Origin: an uncultured Novosphingobium sp.
GTDB taxonomy: Bacteria; Pseudomonadota; Alphaproteobacteria; Sphingomonadales; Sphingomonadaceae
Direction: 5' to 3'
Length of the DNA stretch: 64,000 nt
NCBI GenBank assembly: GCA_946886075.1
Contig: CAMPHR010000014.1
Location: 1 to 64,000 of the forward strand
Each line of letters starts with the position of its first letter. The first letter of the stretch is position 1. Under the pieces are notes generated by a model that did no database searches, was not told where the DNA came from, and saw only the letters and a list, made by a program, of their open reading frames with translations. Positions 29,202 through 38,517 of this stretch are shown here, in pieces. The position numbers and the translations under genes were made by a program.

Positions 29202-30704
29202 ATGACCGAGACAGCATATCGCATTCAGGGCGCAACCGGCGAGTGGGAGGTCGTGATCGGCCTGGAAGTCCATGCGCAGGTGACGAGCCAGGCAAAGCTT
29301 TTTTCCGGAGCGGCCACGGCTTTCGGCGCGGAGCCGAATACGCAGGTCAGCCTGGTCGATGCGGCAATGCCCGGCATGCTGCCCGTGCCGAACCGCGAAT
29401 GCATCCGTCAGGCCGTGCGCACCGGGATGGCTATCAAGGCGAAGATCAACAAATGGTCGCGCTTCGATCGCAAGAATTATTTCTACGCCGATTTGCCGCA
29501 GGGCTATCAGATCAGCCAGCTCTACCATCCGCTGGTCGGCGAGGGTGAGATCGAGATCAATCTCGACGAGAAAAATCCTGACACGGCGACCAAACGCATC
29601 GGCATCGAACGTATCCATGTCGAGCAGGATGCGGGCAAGCTGATGCATGATCAGCATCCCACGCGCTCCTATGTCGACCTCAATCGGTCGGGGGTGGCGC
29701 TGATGGAAATCGTGTCGAAGCCCGACATGCGCTCGCCTGCCGAGGCGGGGGCCTATCTCTCCAAGCTTCGCACCATCCTGCGCTATGTCGGCTCTTGCGA
29801 CGGCAATATGGATCAGGGATCGATGCGCGCCGACGTCAACGTGTCCGTGCGCAAGCCCGGCCATGAATTTGGCACGCGCACGGAAACCAAGAACGTCAAT
29901 TCGGTACGCTTCGTCATGGCGGTGGTCGAATATGAGGCCAATCGCCAGGTCGATGTGCTGGAGGCTGGCGGCACCGTGCTGCAGGAAACCCGCCTCTACG
30001 ATCCGGACAAGAACGAAACCCGGTCCATGCGGTCGAAGGAAGATGCGCATGATTATCGCTACTTCCCAGATCCTGACTTGCTGCCACTCGAACTGGACGA
30101 TGCATTTCTGGAAGAGTGCCGCCAGTCGCTCCCCGAGCTGCCCGACGCCAAGCGTCGGCGCTATGAGGAGCAACTGGGTCTTTCCGCCTACAATGCCGCG
30201 ACCCTCACCGCTGATGCGGACACCGCGCGCTGGTTCGAGGCGCTGCTGGCCGAGGCTGCGCGGATCCAGAAGAAGAGCGAAGGGGAAGTTGCCAAGGCTT
30301 CCGCAAACTGGCTGCTGTCCGAACTTTACGGTGCGCTGAACCGTTTGGGCAAGACGCTGGAGGACAGCCCCGTTGGTCCGGAAGAGGGCGCGGAATTGCT
30401 CGCGCTTGTGGCCGATGGCACGATCAGCGGCACGATCGCCAAGCAGGTATTCGAGATCATGCTCGAAACCGGCGACCGCGCGCCCAAGATCGTCGAGGAA
30501 AAGGGCCTGAAGCAGACCAGCGATACCGGCGCGATCGAAGCTGCGATTGCCAAGGTGCTCGCCGACAATGGCGACAAGGTCGAACAGTATAAGGCGGGCA
30601 AGGAGGCGCTGTTTGGCTTCTTCGTCGGCCAGACGATGAAGGCGATGCAGGGGAAAGCCAATCCGCAGGTCGTCAACGAGTTGATCCGCAAGGCGCTTGC
30701 CTAA
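29202..30704 (+). CDS. gatB: Glutamyl/aspartyl-tRNA amidotransferase subunit B
   Basis: 500 aa, the tRNA-binding, ATP-dependent kinase subunit of GatCAB. Motifs: [61 protein letters not shown] and the C-terminal YqeY-like helical tail ([10 protein letters not shown]). Start ATG 29202 ([10 protein letters not shown]) gives the normal length, although an open frame runs back through the repeat into gatA. The ribosome site is weak. Confidence 0.96.
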   Translation: MTETAYRIQGATGEWEVVIGLEVHAQVTSQAKLFSGAATAFGAEPNTQVSLVDAAMPGMLPVPNRECIRQAVRTGMAIKAKINKWSRFDRKNYFYADLPQGYQISQLYHPLVGEGEIEINLDEKNPDTATKRIGIERIHVEQDAGKLMHDQHPTRSYVDLNRSGVALMEIVSKPDMRSPAEAGAYLSKLRTILRYVGSCDGNMDQGSMRADVNVSVRKPGHEFGTRTETKNVNSVRFVMAVVEYEANRQVDVLEAGGTVLQETRLYDPDKNETRSMRSKEDAHDYRYFPDPDLLPLELDDAFLEECRQSLPELPDAKRRRYEEQLGLSAYNAATLTADADTARWFEALLAEAARIQKKSEGEVAKASANWLLSELYGALNRLGKTLEDSPVGPEEGAELLALVADGTISGTIAKQVFEIMLETGDRAPKIVEEKGLKQTSDTGAIEAAIAKVLADNGDKVEQYKAGKEALFGFFVGQTMKAMQGKANPQVVNELIRKALA

Positions 30705-30711
30705 AGCCGTG

Positions 30712-30743
30712 CCCGCTGTCTAAACCTCGTCCCGGACAGTGGG
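30712..30743 (+). terminator. Stem-loop after gatB
   Basis: CCCGCTGTC and GACAGTGGG pair over 9 bp (one G-U) around a 14-base loop, 8 bp after the gatB stop. No T tract; may only partly terminate before the next gene on the same strand. Confidence 0.35.
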
Positions 30744-30777
30744 AGCGGGGGCGCTTCCTGTCTTCAGGGGGTGAGAC

Positions 30778-31650
30778 ATGAATGGACGCGGCTTTCTCGC
30801 GGGAATTGCGCTGTTGGCGGCCTGCGCTTCGTCGGCGGTTCAAGCTGAAACATTGACCAACGACATGGTCGTGTCGCTTGTCCAGGCGGGGTTGGGTGAC
30901 GATGCCGTGATCGCCAAGGTCAAGGCGTCGGCCGGTCATTATGCCTTGTCTACGGACGATCTGATCGCGTTGAAGAAGCGTGGTGTGTCCGGGCCGGTTA
31001 TCGCGGCGATGATCGAGTCAGGCGCTCAAGGTGCAGTGTCCTCCAAAGCGGTCTTTTCCGCCGACTCACCTGACCCTATGGTCCCGCACCCTTCCGGCGT
31101 TTACATGGCTACCGAGGCGCGCATGGTGCGGATTGATCCGACGACATCGAACCAGAGCAAGACGGGCGGCATATTGGGCTATGCCTTCACCGGTGGCATC
31201 GCATCCCTCAGCATCAAGGCGGTCATACCCAATATCACCGCGCGTGTCCGCACCGGCCGGGCCAGGCCGACCTTCTATTTCTATTTCGATGAGGCGACCC
31301 GCGGCCTTTCCCAGGCCGGTGGCGCATCGCTATGGTTGTCCGGCCCAGCCAGCGCCATCACGTCTCCCAATGAATTCAGCCTCATTCGCTTCGACGTGAA
31401 GAAGGACCGTCGTGAAACACGCGTCGGCAGCATGAATCTCGCTGGGGCAAAGGCGGGGGTGATGGACAAGGACCGCATCCCCTTTGACTATGAACAGGTG
31501 ACGCCGGGTGTGTTCAAGGTGACGCCTTCATCGGACCTTCCGACGGGCGAATATGCCTTCCTCTATTCCGTCAGCGCGGGTGCTGGCCCCGGCATGTGGG
31601 GCAATGGTACAGGCTCCGCACGCATATTCGACTTCGCCGTCCATCCTTGA
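30778..31650 (+). CDS. Secreted hypothetical protein
   Basis: 290 aa, not recognised. A clear signal peptide is present (MNGRGFLAGIALLAACASSAVQA, cut about residue 23). The mature N-terminal 70 residues form a helical unit, including SLVQAGLGDDAVIAKVKASA, which resembles small repeats used in periplasmic or envelope proteins. A Gly/Ala-rich stretch (GGILGYAFTGGIASLS) and a beta-rich C-terminal domain with FYFYFDEATRGLSQAG, DVKKDRRETRVGS and PTGEYAFLYSVSAG follow. Possibly an envelope stress or adhesion protein. It follows gatB by 73 bp, with a stem-loop between. Confidence 0.65.
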   Translation: MNGRGFLAGIALLAACASSAVQAETLTNDMVVSLVQAGLGDDAVIAKVKASAGHYALSTDDLIALKKRGVSGPVIAAMIESGAQGAVSSKAVFSADSPDPMVPHPSGVYMATEARMVRIDPTTSNQSKTGGILGYAFTGGIASLSIKAVIPNITARVRTGRARPTFYFYFDEATRGLSQAGGASLWLSGPASAITSPNEFSLIRFDVKKDRRETRVGSMNLAGAKAGVMDKDRIPFDYEQVTPGVFKVTPSSDLPTGEYAFLYSVSAGAGPGMWGNGTGSARIFDFAVHP

Positions 31651-31766
31651 TCAGGCGGGACACGCCCCCTGTCAGCGAATCTCTTCGACACGACAGCCAG
31701 GAATCCGCCATTGTCCTTGCACAGCCCCTGCTTTAGCGGCAGCGTGCATCAGACTTCGGAGGCGGG

Positions 31767-32966
31767 ATGCAGGCAACGACGCGGGTTGACGTAGCGGCAG
31801 CGAGGGCCGGAGGCATGGACGTCGGCCAGCTGGAACGGCTCGCAACCTCGCTTCACGAAAAATATGTGCTGACTGGCAAGCTGCCTCATTTGCGCCTGCT
31901 TGTGTCGCGTGACGAGCGCGTCCTGATGTCGCACATCAGCGGCATCGCGCGCGCGACTGGAGAGCCACTGCAACGAGACTCGCTGTTCCGGATTGCATCG
32001 ATGACGAAGCCTGTCACCTCGGTGGCCTTCATGATGCTGGTGGAGCAGGGCCTGGTCGCGCTGGATGATCCCGTGACCGATGTCCTTCCTGAATTTGCGA
32101 GACTGACCGTCGGCTTGGATGGGAAGACGCTGAAGCAGCCGATCCGAATGATCGACCTGCTGCGTCACACCTCCGGCCTGACCTACGGTCTTCAGCGGCA
32201 AACCGCGATCGATGCGGAATATCGCAGGTTCGGGCTCGATGAATTTCAACAGAAGCGCAGTTCCGATGAGTTCATCAGCGCCTTGTCGCATCTCCCGCTG
32301 GAATTCTCTCCGGGGGAACGCTGGAACTATTCGGTGGCGGCCGACGTCCTGGGAATTGTGATCGAGCGGCTGAGCGGCCTTGACCTCGACAGCTTCTTCA
32401 ACCAGCGCATTTTCCAACCGCTCGGCATGGGTGACACATTTTTCGAGCTGCCTGGCGACAAGGTTGAGCGGATGACCGATGCCTGGCAGTTGAGCCAGGA
32501 CGGGCGCCTGTCGCTTTACGACCGCGGCGCTCGAAGCGGGTGGCGCAGGAGCCTCAGCTTCCGGTCGGGAGGAGGGGGCCTGATCTCCTCCGCTGACGAT
32601 TATCATCGTTTTGCGCGCATGCTTTTGCGCGGCGGGGAGCTTGATGGAGCGCGCCTGCTCCAGCCAGAGACCGTCGCGGCCATGCATGCCAATCACCTTC
32701 CGGGCGGTGGCGACCTCGCCCGCCATTCCACTTCCATGTTCAGCGAGGCGGATTATGCCGGAATTGGCTTTGGGCTCGGCTTGGCGACCGATCTGGCGAC
32801 AGGAGAATATTTCTGGGGAGGCGTATTCTCGACCTTCTTCTCTGTCGATCCGCGCCATGGGATCATCGGATTGCTGATGACGCAGCACTTGCCTTCGAAC
32901 GTCTACCCGATCCGCCGCGAATTGCGTCAGGCAGTGCGCGGCGCGATCGTCCCGCGCTTCGGCTGA
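31767..32966 (+). CDS. Serine hydrolase of the class C beta-lactamase/esterase family
   Basis: 399 aa without signal peptide, so probably cytosolic. The penicillin-binding fold signatures are present: SMTK at 78-81 (S-x-x-K nucleophile), Y188-S-V in WNYSVAADVLG, and LRHTSGLTYG. Members include EstB-type esterases, D-aminopeptidases and carnitine-independent hydrolases; the lack of an export signal argues against a real beta-lactamase. GGAGGCGGG sits before ATG 31767. A TetR gene follows 113 bp downstream, which may regulate it. Confidence 0.8.
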   Translation: MQATTRVDVAAARAGGMDVGQLERLATSLHEKYVLTGKLPHLRLLVSRDERVLMSHISGIARATGEPLQRDSLFRIASMTKPVTSVAFMMLVEQGLVALDDPVTDVLPEFARLTVGLDGKTLKQPIRMIDLLRHTSGLTYGLQRQTAIDAEYRRFGLDEFQQKRSSDEFISALSHLPLEFSPGERWNYSVAADVLGIVIERLSGLDLDSFFNQRIFQPLGMGDTFFELPGDKVERMTDAWQLSQDGRLSLYDRGARSGWRRSLSFRSGGGGLISSADDYHRFARMLLRGGELDGARLLQPETVAAMHANHLPGGGDLARHSTSMFSEADYAGIGFGLGLATDLATGEYFWGGVFSTFFSVDPRHGIIGLLMTQHLPSNVYPIRRELRQAVRGAIVPRFG

Positions 32967-33079
32967 TAAGAGGTTGAACCGTCAATTTACCCTGGCTTAG
33001 AAATTTGCACACGCATGCATTGCGGCTATGATGCCGGGCCGAAGACGGTGAAGCACAAGATGAGCGGCAAGGAGAGCCG

Positions 33080-33793
33080 ATGTTGAATGAAGTAGGCGAT
33101 CGGCCACAAATCTACTCCAGTCCGGCCATCATCGAACGGCGCAAACGCATCCTGGCAGAAACGCGAAAGCTGATCGCGGAACAGGGTATCGCCGCTTTCA
33201 GCATGAATGAGATCGGACACAGGGCAGGTGTCGCCAAGCGAACCCTATATAATGCCTTCCAGACGCGCGAACGGATGATTGCAGCGGCGATCCAGGAATA
33301 TTTCGACGAACATGTCAGCAAGCTCTCCTACGTTAGCCGACCCGGCACGATGGAGCATAATATCGAGCGGATGATCTCCATCCTTCAGCGCAACCGGAAG
33401 CTGCGGAATTACGTCAAGGCGGTTCTCTCGCTCTATTTCAGCTCGGATGTCGATCCCCATATCTGGAGCGCGATCCACGCTCCGGCCGTTCATCATAATC
33501 GCCGCTGGATCGAGCGTCTCGCCGCGAAAAAGCAGCTGCAGCCCTGGGTGGATGTGGATCAACTGGTCGATGATCTCGTGCGGTTCGAATTTGCGACCAT
33601 CAACGAATGGGCGCAAGGCCGTATCGCAGATGACCAAGTGATGGTCCGGCTCGTCAGCAGCTATCTCAGCTGCGTCGCAGGCGCTTTGAAAGGCACTGCA
33701 CGCAAGGAGGTGGAGGCGCTGCTAAAGGCGATTTCCGACCGCGGTGCCGAAGCGATACCCATGCCTTCCACCGGTGAGGCGATGGCGGCATAA
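33080..33793 (+). CDS. TetR/AcrR family transcriptional regulator
   Basis: 237 aa. The N-terminal HTH is at about 30-67 (FSMNEIGHRAGVAKRTLYNAF), followed by the helical ligand-binding domain. It is about 20-40 residues longer than most TetR proteins, with an Ala/Glu-rich tail. ATG 33080 follows AAGGAGAG. An intrinsic terminator at 33822-33847 ends its transcript. Ligand and targets cannot be read from the sequence; its neighbours, a serine hydrolase and an F420:NADP reductase homologue, are candidate targets. Confidence 0.85.
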   Translation: MLNEVGDRPQIYSSPAIIERRKRILAETRKLIAEQGIAAFSMNEIGHRAGVAKRTLYNAFQTRERMIAAAIQEYFDEHVSKLSYVSRPGTMEHNIERMISILQRNRKLRNYVKAVLSLYFSSDVDPHIWSAIHAPAVHHNRRWIERLAAKKQLQPWVDVDQLVDDLVRFEFATINEWAQGRIADDQVMVRLVSSYLSCVAGALKGTARKEVEALLKAISDRGAEAIPMPSTGEAMAA

Positions 33794-33821
33794 GCCTGGT
33801 CATCGACTTGTCCCGGGCGTC

Positions 33822-33847
33822 GGCCGGTGCCTCTAACCGGCCTTTTA
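33822..33847 (+). terminator. Intrinsic terminator after the TetR gene
   Basis: GGCCGG and CCGGCC form a perfect 6-bp GC stem around a 9-base loop, followed by TTTTATC. Confidence 0.8.
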
Positions 33848-33945
33848 TCTCCACCGTCTGCACGCTAGGGCAAGCGCTGAAAAATCGTGCGTGGATGACA
33901 GCTAATTGTTGAACCACACATCACCAAAGCAGGAGAGTATGTTCG

Positions 33946-34611
33946 ATGCAGAATGAACAACTGGCGACGATTGCCGTCCTGGGCGGAACTGGCAAGGAAG
34001 GCGGCGGGCTCGCGCTGCGCTGGGCGCATAAAGGGCATAAGGTGATCATCGGCAGCCGGACCGCCGAACGCGCGCAGGATGCCGCTGCGCAAATGAACGA
34101 GGTGCTGGGCGGCGACCGCATAACCGGCGCGGCCAACCCAGACGCCGCCGCGCAAGGCGAAATCATTGTCCTCGCCGTCCCCTACGCCGCGCAGCAGTCC
34201 ACCGTGCGGGAGGTCGCCAGCGCGCTTGAGGGAAAGATCCTGATCGACGTGACCGTTCCCCTCGTGCCGCCAAAGGTCAGCCGCGTACAACTTCCCGATG
34301 GCGGATCAGCGGTGGAAGCAGTGCAAAAGATGCTGGGCGAAGGCGTTCGCGTCGTGTCAGCCTTCCAGAACATCAGTGCCCATCACCTCACCAAACTGGA
34401 CGAAGATATCGAATGCGACGTCCTGGTTTGCGCCGATGACACGGAAGCGGCGGACGAAGTTGTAGGTTTGGCGCAGGAAATCGGCCTGCGCGCCTGGAAC
34501 GCGGGGCCACTTTGCAACTCGGTGGTCGCCGAAGGGCTGACCTCCGTCCTCATCGCGCTCAATCGCAAATATAAGGTGCCCGGCTCGGGCATCCGCATCA
34601 CTGGCGTTTGA
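33946..34611 (+). CDS. F420H2:NADP oxidoreductase-type reductase (NpdG family)
   Basis: 221 aa, Rossmann dinucleotide-binding enzyme. The motif VLGGTGKEGGGLALR (about 11-25) and IIGSRTAERAQDAA match the archaeal Fno / bacterial NpdG family, which moves hydride between NADPH and coenzyme F420. The central FQNISAHHLTK is also family-like. In organisms without F420 such proteins have other roles. ATG 33946 has AGGAGAG upstream. No other F420 gene (cofC, cofD, cofE, fbiC) is in the window, so the true cofactor is open. Confidence 0.72.
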   Translation: MQNEQLATIAVLGGTGKEGGGLALRWAHKGHKVIIGSRTAERAQDAAAQMNEVLGGDRITGAANPDAAAQGEIIVLAVPYAAQQSTVREVASALEGKILIDVTVPLVPPKVSRVQLPDGGSAVEAVQKMLGEGVRVVSAFQNISAHHLTKLDEDIECDVLVCADDTEAADEVVGLAQEIGLRAWNAGPLCNSVVAEGLTSVLIALNRKYKVPGSGIRITGV

Positions 34612-34680
34612 TAGCAGGGGACATTATCGGCTCGCCGCCTTCCTCGACGACGCCGCGGCATTCAGCTGCGGGGCGGGAGG

Positions 34681-34756
34681 TGGTGAGCCCTGCTGGATTC
34701 GAACCAGCGACCTACTGATTAAAAGTCAGTTGCTCTACCGACTGAGCTAAGGGCCC
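34681..34756 (-). tRNA. tRNA-Lys (UUU)
   Basis: 76 bases with encoded CCA. The acceptor stem GGGCCCU pairs with AGGGCUC (one G-U), the anticodon loop CUUUUAA in an ACUGA/UCAGU stem gives anticodon UUU, and the T-arm is GCUGG-UUCGAAU-CCAGC. A canonical lysine tRNA lying before folK on the same strand. Confidence 0.95.
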
Positions 34757-34800
34757 TCTCTTGCGAGGTCCGCACGCACTAGAGGCCGTGATGCGACTGG

Positions 34801-35313
34801 TCAACCTCTAGGACGCGGCAAAGGCGCAGCTTTTCGCAACCGGGCATGGAGATGCCGGACCGACCGGCCGGAATGAGGATCGGTCCACGCAGGCGCGATC
34901 GCGCATAGCGGTGAAAGTACGAAATCGCGCGTGCGGAAAGCCCGATGGGGGATCTGTAATGTCCTGCTCGACCAGCGCCCGCCCGACCAGAGGATGATGT
35001 CGATATCGATACTTCGGGCGCCCCATCGGCGATGACGGCGCCTGCCGAGGTCACCCTCGATGGATTTTAGCGCGCGCAACATCGCCAGGGGCGGAAGGGC
35101 GCTCTCGATCAGCAAGGCGCTGTTCGCATATCTTCGTAAGGAAGGGCCTAGCGGCGCCGTCGTAAGTATCGGCCCCATTGCGATAACCTGACCGATTCCG
35201 CACAGTCGCTTGGCCGCTTCCTCGATCATCGCTCTTGGCGTCCGTGTCCCCGACAGCGGCCGGTTCGAACCGAGCGCAAGCGCGTAGCGGTGAAGAATGC
35301 TTGTATCGGCCAT
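34801..35313 (-). CDS. folK: 2-amino-4-hydroxy-6-hydroxymethyldihydropteridine pyrophosphokinase
   Basis: 170 aa HPPK, which transfers pyrophosphate from ATP to the pterin in folate synthesis. The start YALALGSNRPLSGTRTPR carries the GSN substrate motif, and the RRWGARSIDIDIILW stretch (about 95-109) gives the Arg/Trp and the metal-binding Asp pair. The C-terminal IPHRAFRTRDFVLSPLCAIAP is also diagnostic. It is divergent to the uracil-DNA glycosylase gene (23 bp) and 44 bp upstream of tRNA-Lys. Confidence 0.9.
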   Translation of the reverse strand: MADTSILHRYALALGSNRPLSGTRTPRAMIEEAAKRLCGIGQVIAMGPILTTAPLGPSLRRYANSALLIESALPPLAMLRALKSIEGDLGRRRHRRWGARSIDIDIILWSGGRWSSRTLQIPHRAFRTRDFVLSPLCAIAPAWTDPHSGRSVRHLHARLRKAAPLPRPRG

Positions 35314-35336
35314 GGCACTGCGCCTAACCGCTGTGC

Positions 35337-35996
35337 ATGACGTTGGAAAGCCCCATTGCCCATGCAGAAGCGCCGCTTGATTGCCCGCTCTGCCCTCGCC
35401 TGGTCACCTTGCGGCAGGAATGCAGGACCCAGCATCCGGACTGGTGGAACGCGCCCGTGCCTGCCTTCGGAGATCCCTTGGGCCGTATTGCGGTGGTTGG
35501 ACTTGCTCCGGGAAAGCAGGGCGCAAACCGGACAGGTCGCGCCTTCACTGGCGATTTCGCTGGCGATCTTCTTTTTTCCACCTTGCTGAAGGCCGGACTT
35601 GCGGAGGGCTGTTATGAAGCGCGGCCTGACGACGGTTTGACGCCGCGAGACGCCATCATCCTCAATGCCGTGAAATGCCTTCCGCCGCAGAATAAGCCTT
35701 TGCCGCAGGAAGCGCATAACTGCCGCATATTCCTCAAGTCTGCCGTGGACGCTCTACCCAATGCCCGGATATTCATCGCGCTTGGCGAAGTCGCGCATCA
35801 ATCGGTGGTCAAGGTGCTGGGCGGCAAACTGCCCAAGGCGCGCTTCGCGCATTTGGCGGAACATCGGATGCCGAGTGGTAAGATCGTCATCGACAGCTAT
35901 CATTGTTCTCAACGGAACGTAATGACCGGCCGCCTGACGGACGAGATGCTCGCCGCCGTTTTCGCAAGGGCGGTGGCGCTGCTCGACGACCGATGA
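35337..35996 (+). CDS. Family 5 uracil-DNA glycosylase (UDGb type)
   Basis: 219 aa. The motif GLAPGKQGANRTGRAFTGD (about 54-72) is diagnostic of family 5 (UDGb), which lacks the Asp/Asn catalyst of other uracil glycosylases. Motif 2 appears as HCSQRNVMTG, an HxSxxN form. A cysteine-rich N-terminus (CPLCPRLVTLRQECRTQHPDWW) suits the 4Fe-4S cluster of this class. UDGb removes uracil and deaminated purines. Start ATG 35337 is divergent to folK. Confidence 0.9.
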   Translation: MTLESPIAHAEAPLDCPLCPRLVTLRQECRTQHPDWWNAPVPAFGDPLGRIAVVGLAPGKQGANRTGRAFTGDFAGDLLFSTLLKAGLAEGCYEARPDDGLTPRDAIILNAVKCLPPQNKPLPQEAHNCRIFLKSAVDALPNARIFIALGEVAHQSVVKVLGGKLPKARFAHLAEHRMPSGKIVIDSYHCSQRNVMTGRLTDEMLAAVFARAVALLDDR

Positions 35997-36009
35997 TGTT
36001 GTCGCAGCC

Positions 36010-36300
36010 TCAGCTTATCAGATAGTCGAGATAAGCGCCCTCAGGCGGTCCATCCAGCGCGGCCATCATCGGCTCGAAAATACGCTTGTCGAGCATCGGC
36101 CCTGCGGCCTTGTGCGCGTCCACATCAGCCCAGCGCTCTATGAAGACAAAACGTCGCTCATTGCCAAGGTCGCGGAGCATCTCCACGCCTTCGCAGCCTG
36201 GCAGGGGCCGCACGGCGGCTGCGAGATCGCGAAGGGCGCGTTCCAGTGCCGCGTCCGATCCTTCTTTCGCATGCATCACATAATGGCGAGCAACCGTCAT
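36010..36300 (-). CDS. Antibiotic biosynthesis monooxygenase (ABM) domain protein
   Basis: 96 aa, one ABM-like dimeric alpha/beta-barrel: MTVARHYVMHAKEGSDAALE, PLPGCEGVEMLRDLG, then FVFIERWADVDAHKAAGPML. Such proteins range from quinone-related monooxygenases to heme-independent small enzymes or stress proteins; substrate unknown. Its start is preceded by GGGAGGATGACC and lies 18 bp after aguB, so it is the last gene of the agmatine operon. Confidence 0.82.
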   Translation of the reverse strand: MTVARHYVMHAKEGSDAALERALRDLAAAVRPLPGCEGVEMLRDLGNERRFVFIERWADVDAHKAAGPMLDKRIFEPMMAALDGPPEGAYLDYLIS

Positions 36301-36318
36301 GGGTCATCCTCCCTTAAG

Positions 36319-37167
36319 TCAGATATCCTGTGCGATCCGGGCATATAGTTCCGGCCGCCGGTCACGGAAGAAGCCCATGCCCGCCCGGTGCTTGCGCGCC
36401 TGCGCCAGATCAACTGTGGCAACCAGGGAGCCGTTATCCTTTGCATCAGCGTCAGCCAGGAAGTCACCCCATTCATCACTGATGAAGCTATGGCCATAAA
36501 ATTTCTGGCCATCCTCTTCGCCAATCCGGTTGGCGGCGATGACGGGCATGCAGTTACTCACTGCATGGCCGATCATCGCGCGGCGCCACATGCGGCTTGT
36601 GTCCAGATCGGCGTCATAGGGTTCGGATCCGATGGCGGTGGGATAGAAGAGCAACTCGGCCCCCATGAGAGCCATCACGCGCGCGGCTTCCGGATACCAT
36701 TGGTCCCAGCAGATGCCGACACCGATCGTGCCGTATCGCGTCTCCCACACCTTGAAGCCGCTGTTGCCGGGGCGGAAATAATATTTTTCCTCATAGCCCG
36801 GCCCATCGGGAATGTGGCTCTTGCGATAGACGCCCATGATTTCCCCATCATCGTCGATCATGGCGAGGGAATTGTAATGATGCTGGCCATCCCGTTCGAA
36901 AAAGCTGGTGGGGATGTAGACGCGCTCCGCCTTGGCCACCTTGCGCATCTCTGCCACGGCGGGGTGCTCGCTGAGCGGCTTGGCGGTCGCGAACAAGGCT
37001 TCATCCTCGACCTTGCAGAAATAGGGGCCTTCGAACAGTTCGGGCGGCAGTATGATCTTCGCGCCGCGTGCCGCGGCTTTCACAACATGGTCCGACACCA
37101 TGGCGACATTGTCATCCACATCCTCCGAGAAGGCGAGTTGAAGCGCGGCAACGGTGACTCTGGTCAT
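36319..37167 (-). CDS. aguB: N-carbamoylputrescine amidase
   Basis: 282 aa nitrilase-family amidohydrolase turning N-carbamoylputrescine into putrescine. The catalytic triad is visible: Glu43 (PPELFEGPYF), Lys116 (VYRKSHIPDGPGYEEK) and Cys153 (GVGICWDQWYPE). The KSHIPDGPGYEEKYYF signature separates it from other nitrilases. It lies downstream of aguA with a membrane-protein gene between, giving a complete arginine/agmatine to putrescine pathway from agmatine. Confidence 0.94.
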   Translation of the reverse strand: MTRVTVAALQLAFSEDVDDNVAMVSDHVVKAAARGAKIILPPELFEGPYFCKVEDEALFATAKPLSEHPAVAEMRKVAKAERVYIPTSFFERDGQHHYNSLAMIDDDGEIMGVYRKSHIPDGPGYEEKYYFRPGNSGFKVWETRYGTIGVGICWDQWYPEAARVMALMGAELLFYPTAIGSEPYDADLDTSRMWRRAMIGHAVSNCMPVIAANRIGEEDGQKFYGHSFISDEWGDFLADADAKDNGSLVATVDLAQARKHRAGMGFFRDRRPELYARIAQDI

Positions 37168-37180
37168 ATCCTCGAAAGTC

Positions 37181-37534
37181 CTAGAGGCGGATGCCCAATC
37201 GGGCGGTGAAGGCGACGGTTGCGAGATAGAGAAGGATCGTCATTGCGCAACCGGCGATCAATGCTGACGGAAAGGAAACGCCTCGCCGGAGCAGCGCGGG
37301 GATCAACAGGAACATGGGCAGAGAGGGCAGCACATAATAGAAGGTAGCTTCTGCATGCCGTGCCATATTTCCGGCATCGGGCCTGTCATTCCAAAGCCAA
37401 ATCATTCCCAGTACCGATATCAACGGCAAGGAAGCAATCAGCGCACCCAATGCCGGATAGCGCCGCGACACGACAGACACGACAGCGATGACGATGCCCG
37501 ACAGAAACGCGCGGATCACCAGCATCCCACTCAT
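37181..37534 (-). CDS. DUF3147-like integral membrane protein
   Basis: 117 aa, four hydrophobic segments (MLVIRAFLSGIVIAVVSVVS, ALIASLPLISVLGMIWLW, YYVLPSLPMFLLIPALL and ALIAGCAMTILLYLATVAF). The length and topology match the DUF3147 group of small membrane proteins; no function is known. Start ATG 37534 overlaps the aguA stop by ATGA, which supports it over the in-frame upstream codon at 37564. Placed between aguA and aguB, so it may serve the pathway, for example in transport of a polyamine or agmatine; that is only inferred from position. Confidence 0.7.
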   Translation of the reverse strand: MSGMLVIRAFLSGIVIAVVSVVSRRYPALGALIASLPLISVLGMIWLWNDRPDAGNMARHAEATFYYVLPSLPMFLLIPALLRRGVSFPSALIAGCAMTILLYLATVAFTARLGIRL

Positions 37535-38517
37535 CCGGCAGACGGCATCTGCTGACTGCAACAATGGAAACTGCCGCCGCCCGACAGGATCGCATCACTC
37601 CGCAGCCCTATGATCTCGCGGCCGGGGAAAAATGGCCTGAGCGAGTCCAGCGCTGCCTGGTCATTGGCCTGGCCATAGATTGGGACCACGACCGCCGCGT
37701 TGCCGATGTAGAAGTTCATGTAGCTCGCCGGGATCACCTCGCCGTCCACCACAACGCGGCCGGGGGAGGGGATGGACGCCACCTCAAGCCCAAACGCCTT
37801 GGCGCGTGCGTGCGCGTCGGCATAGATGGCTGCGTTGGGATCATCGTCTGTGCTGGCTTCCGGTAGCGCCAGCAATCCAGGTGCGACAAAGCGCGCCAGA
37901 TTGTCCACATGGCCGTCGGTATGGTCGTTGAGCAGCCCATCGCCCAGCCACAGCATTTCGGAAAGCCCCAACGCCCCGGCCAACAATGTTTCGATCTTGC
38001 CGCGATCAAGATCGGGGTTGCGGTTGGGGTTGAGCAGGCATTGCTCCGTCGTCACGAACAGGCCGGTGCCATCAGTATCTACGGCCCCGCCCTCAAATAC
38101 CCAATGTTGCGAGGAGGTGGGCAGGCCGGTCGCCGCCGCCAAACGCGCCCCGACATCCTCATCCCCGGGCATCTGATATTTGCCGCCCCAGCCATTGAAG
38201 CCGAAATCCACCAGCGCGCGTTCCCGCCCTCCCATCACCGCGATGGGAGCGGTATCGCGCAGCCACACGTCACCCAGCTTCTGTGTGATGATAGTGACGC
38301 CGGGCCCCGCAAGTGTCCGCGCGACCTGCGCATCACCTTCATTAGAGCAGACCAGCCGAACTTCCTCACCCTTGCCGTTTGCATGGAGCGCCTTGGCAAA
38401 ATCAGCGATCTGCGCGCGGGCCTGGTCAAAGGCGCCGGGCCATTCTTCGGGGGTCGTGGGAAAGCCGATCCAGGTCCATTCATGCGGCGCCCATTCGGCG
38501 GGCATCTGGAATGTCAT
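37531..38517 (-). CDS. aguA: Agmatine deiminase
   Basis: 328 aa, guanidino-group-modifying enzyme that releases ammonia from agmatine to give N-carbamoylputrescine. The fold markers PAEWAPHEWTWIGFPTT, DVWLRDTAPI, GDGLLNDHTDGHVDN and the nucleophile region GGGSFHCCSQQMPSA (catalytic Cys about 321) are present. ATG 38517 has AGGAGAAAG upstream. First gene of the aguA-membrane protein-aguB-ABM operon. Confidence 0.95.
   Translation of the reverse strand: MTFQMPAEWAPHEWTWIGFPTTPEEWPGAFDQARAQIADFAKALHANGKGEEVRLVCSNEGDAQVARTLAGPGVTIITQKLGDVWLRDTAPIAVMGGRERALVDFGFNGWGGKYQMPGDEDVGARLAAATGLPTSSQHWVFEGGAVDTDGTGLFVTTEQCLLNPNRNPDLDRGKIETLLAGALGLSEMLWLGDGLLNDHTDGHVDNLARFVAPGLLALPEASTDDDPNAAIYADAHARAKAFGLEVASIPSPGRVVVDGEVIPASYMNFYIGNAAVVVPIYGQANDQAALDSLRPFFPGREIIGLRSDAILSGGGSFHCCSQQMPSAG

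Noticed and set aside
31767..32966. Serine hydrolase as a second beta-lactamase (class C)
   Set aside because: It keeps SxxK and YxV motifs but has no export signal and lacks the AmpC-like KTG evidence, so an esterase or peptidase role is more likely.
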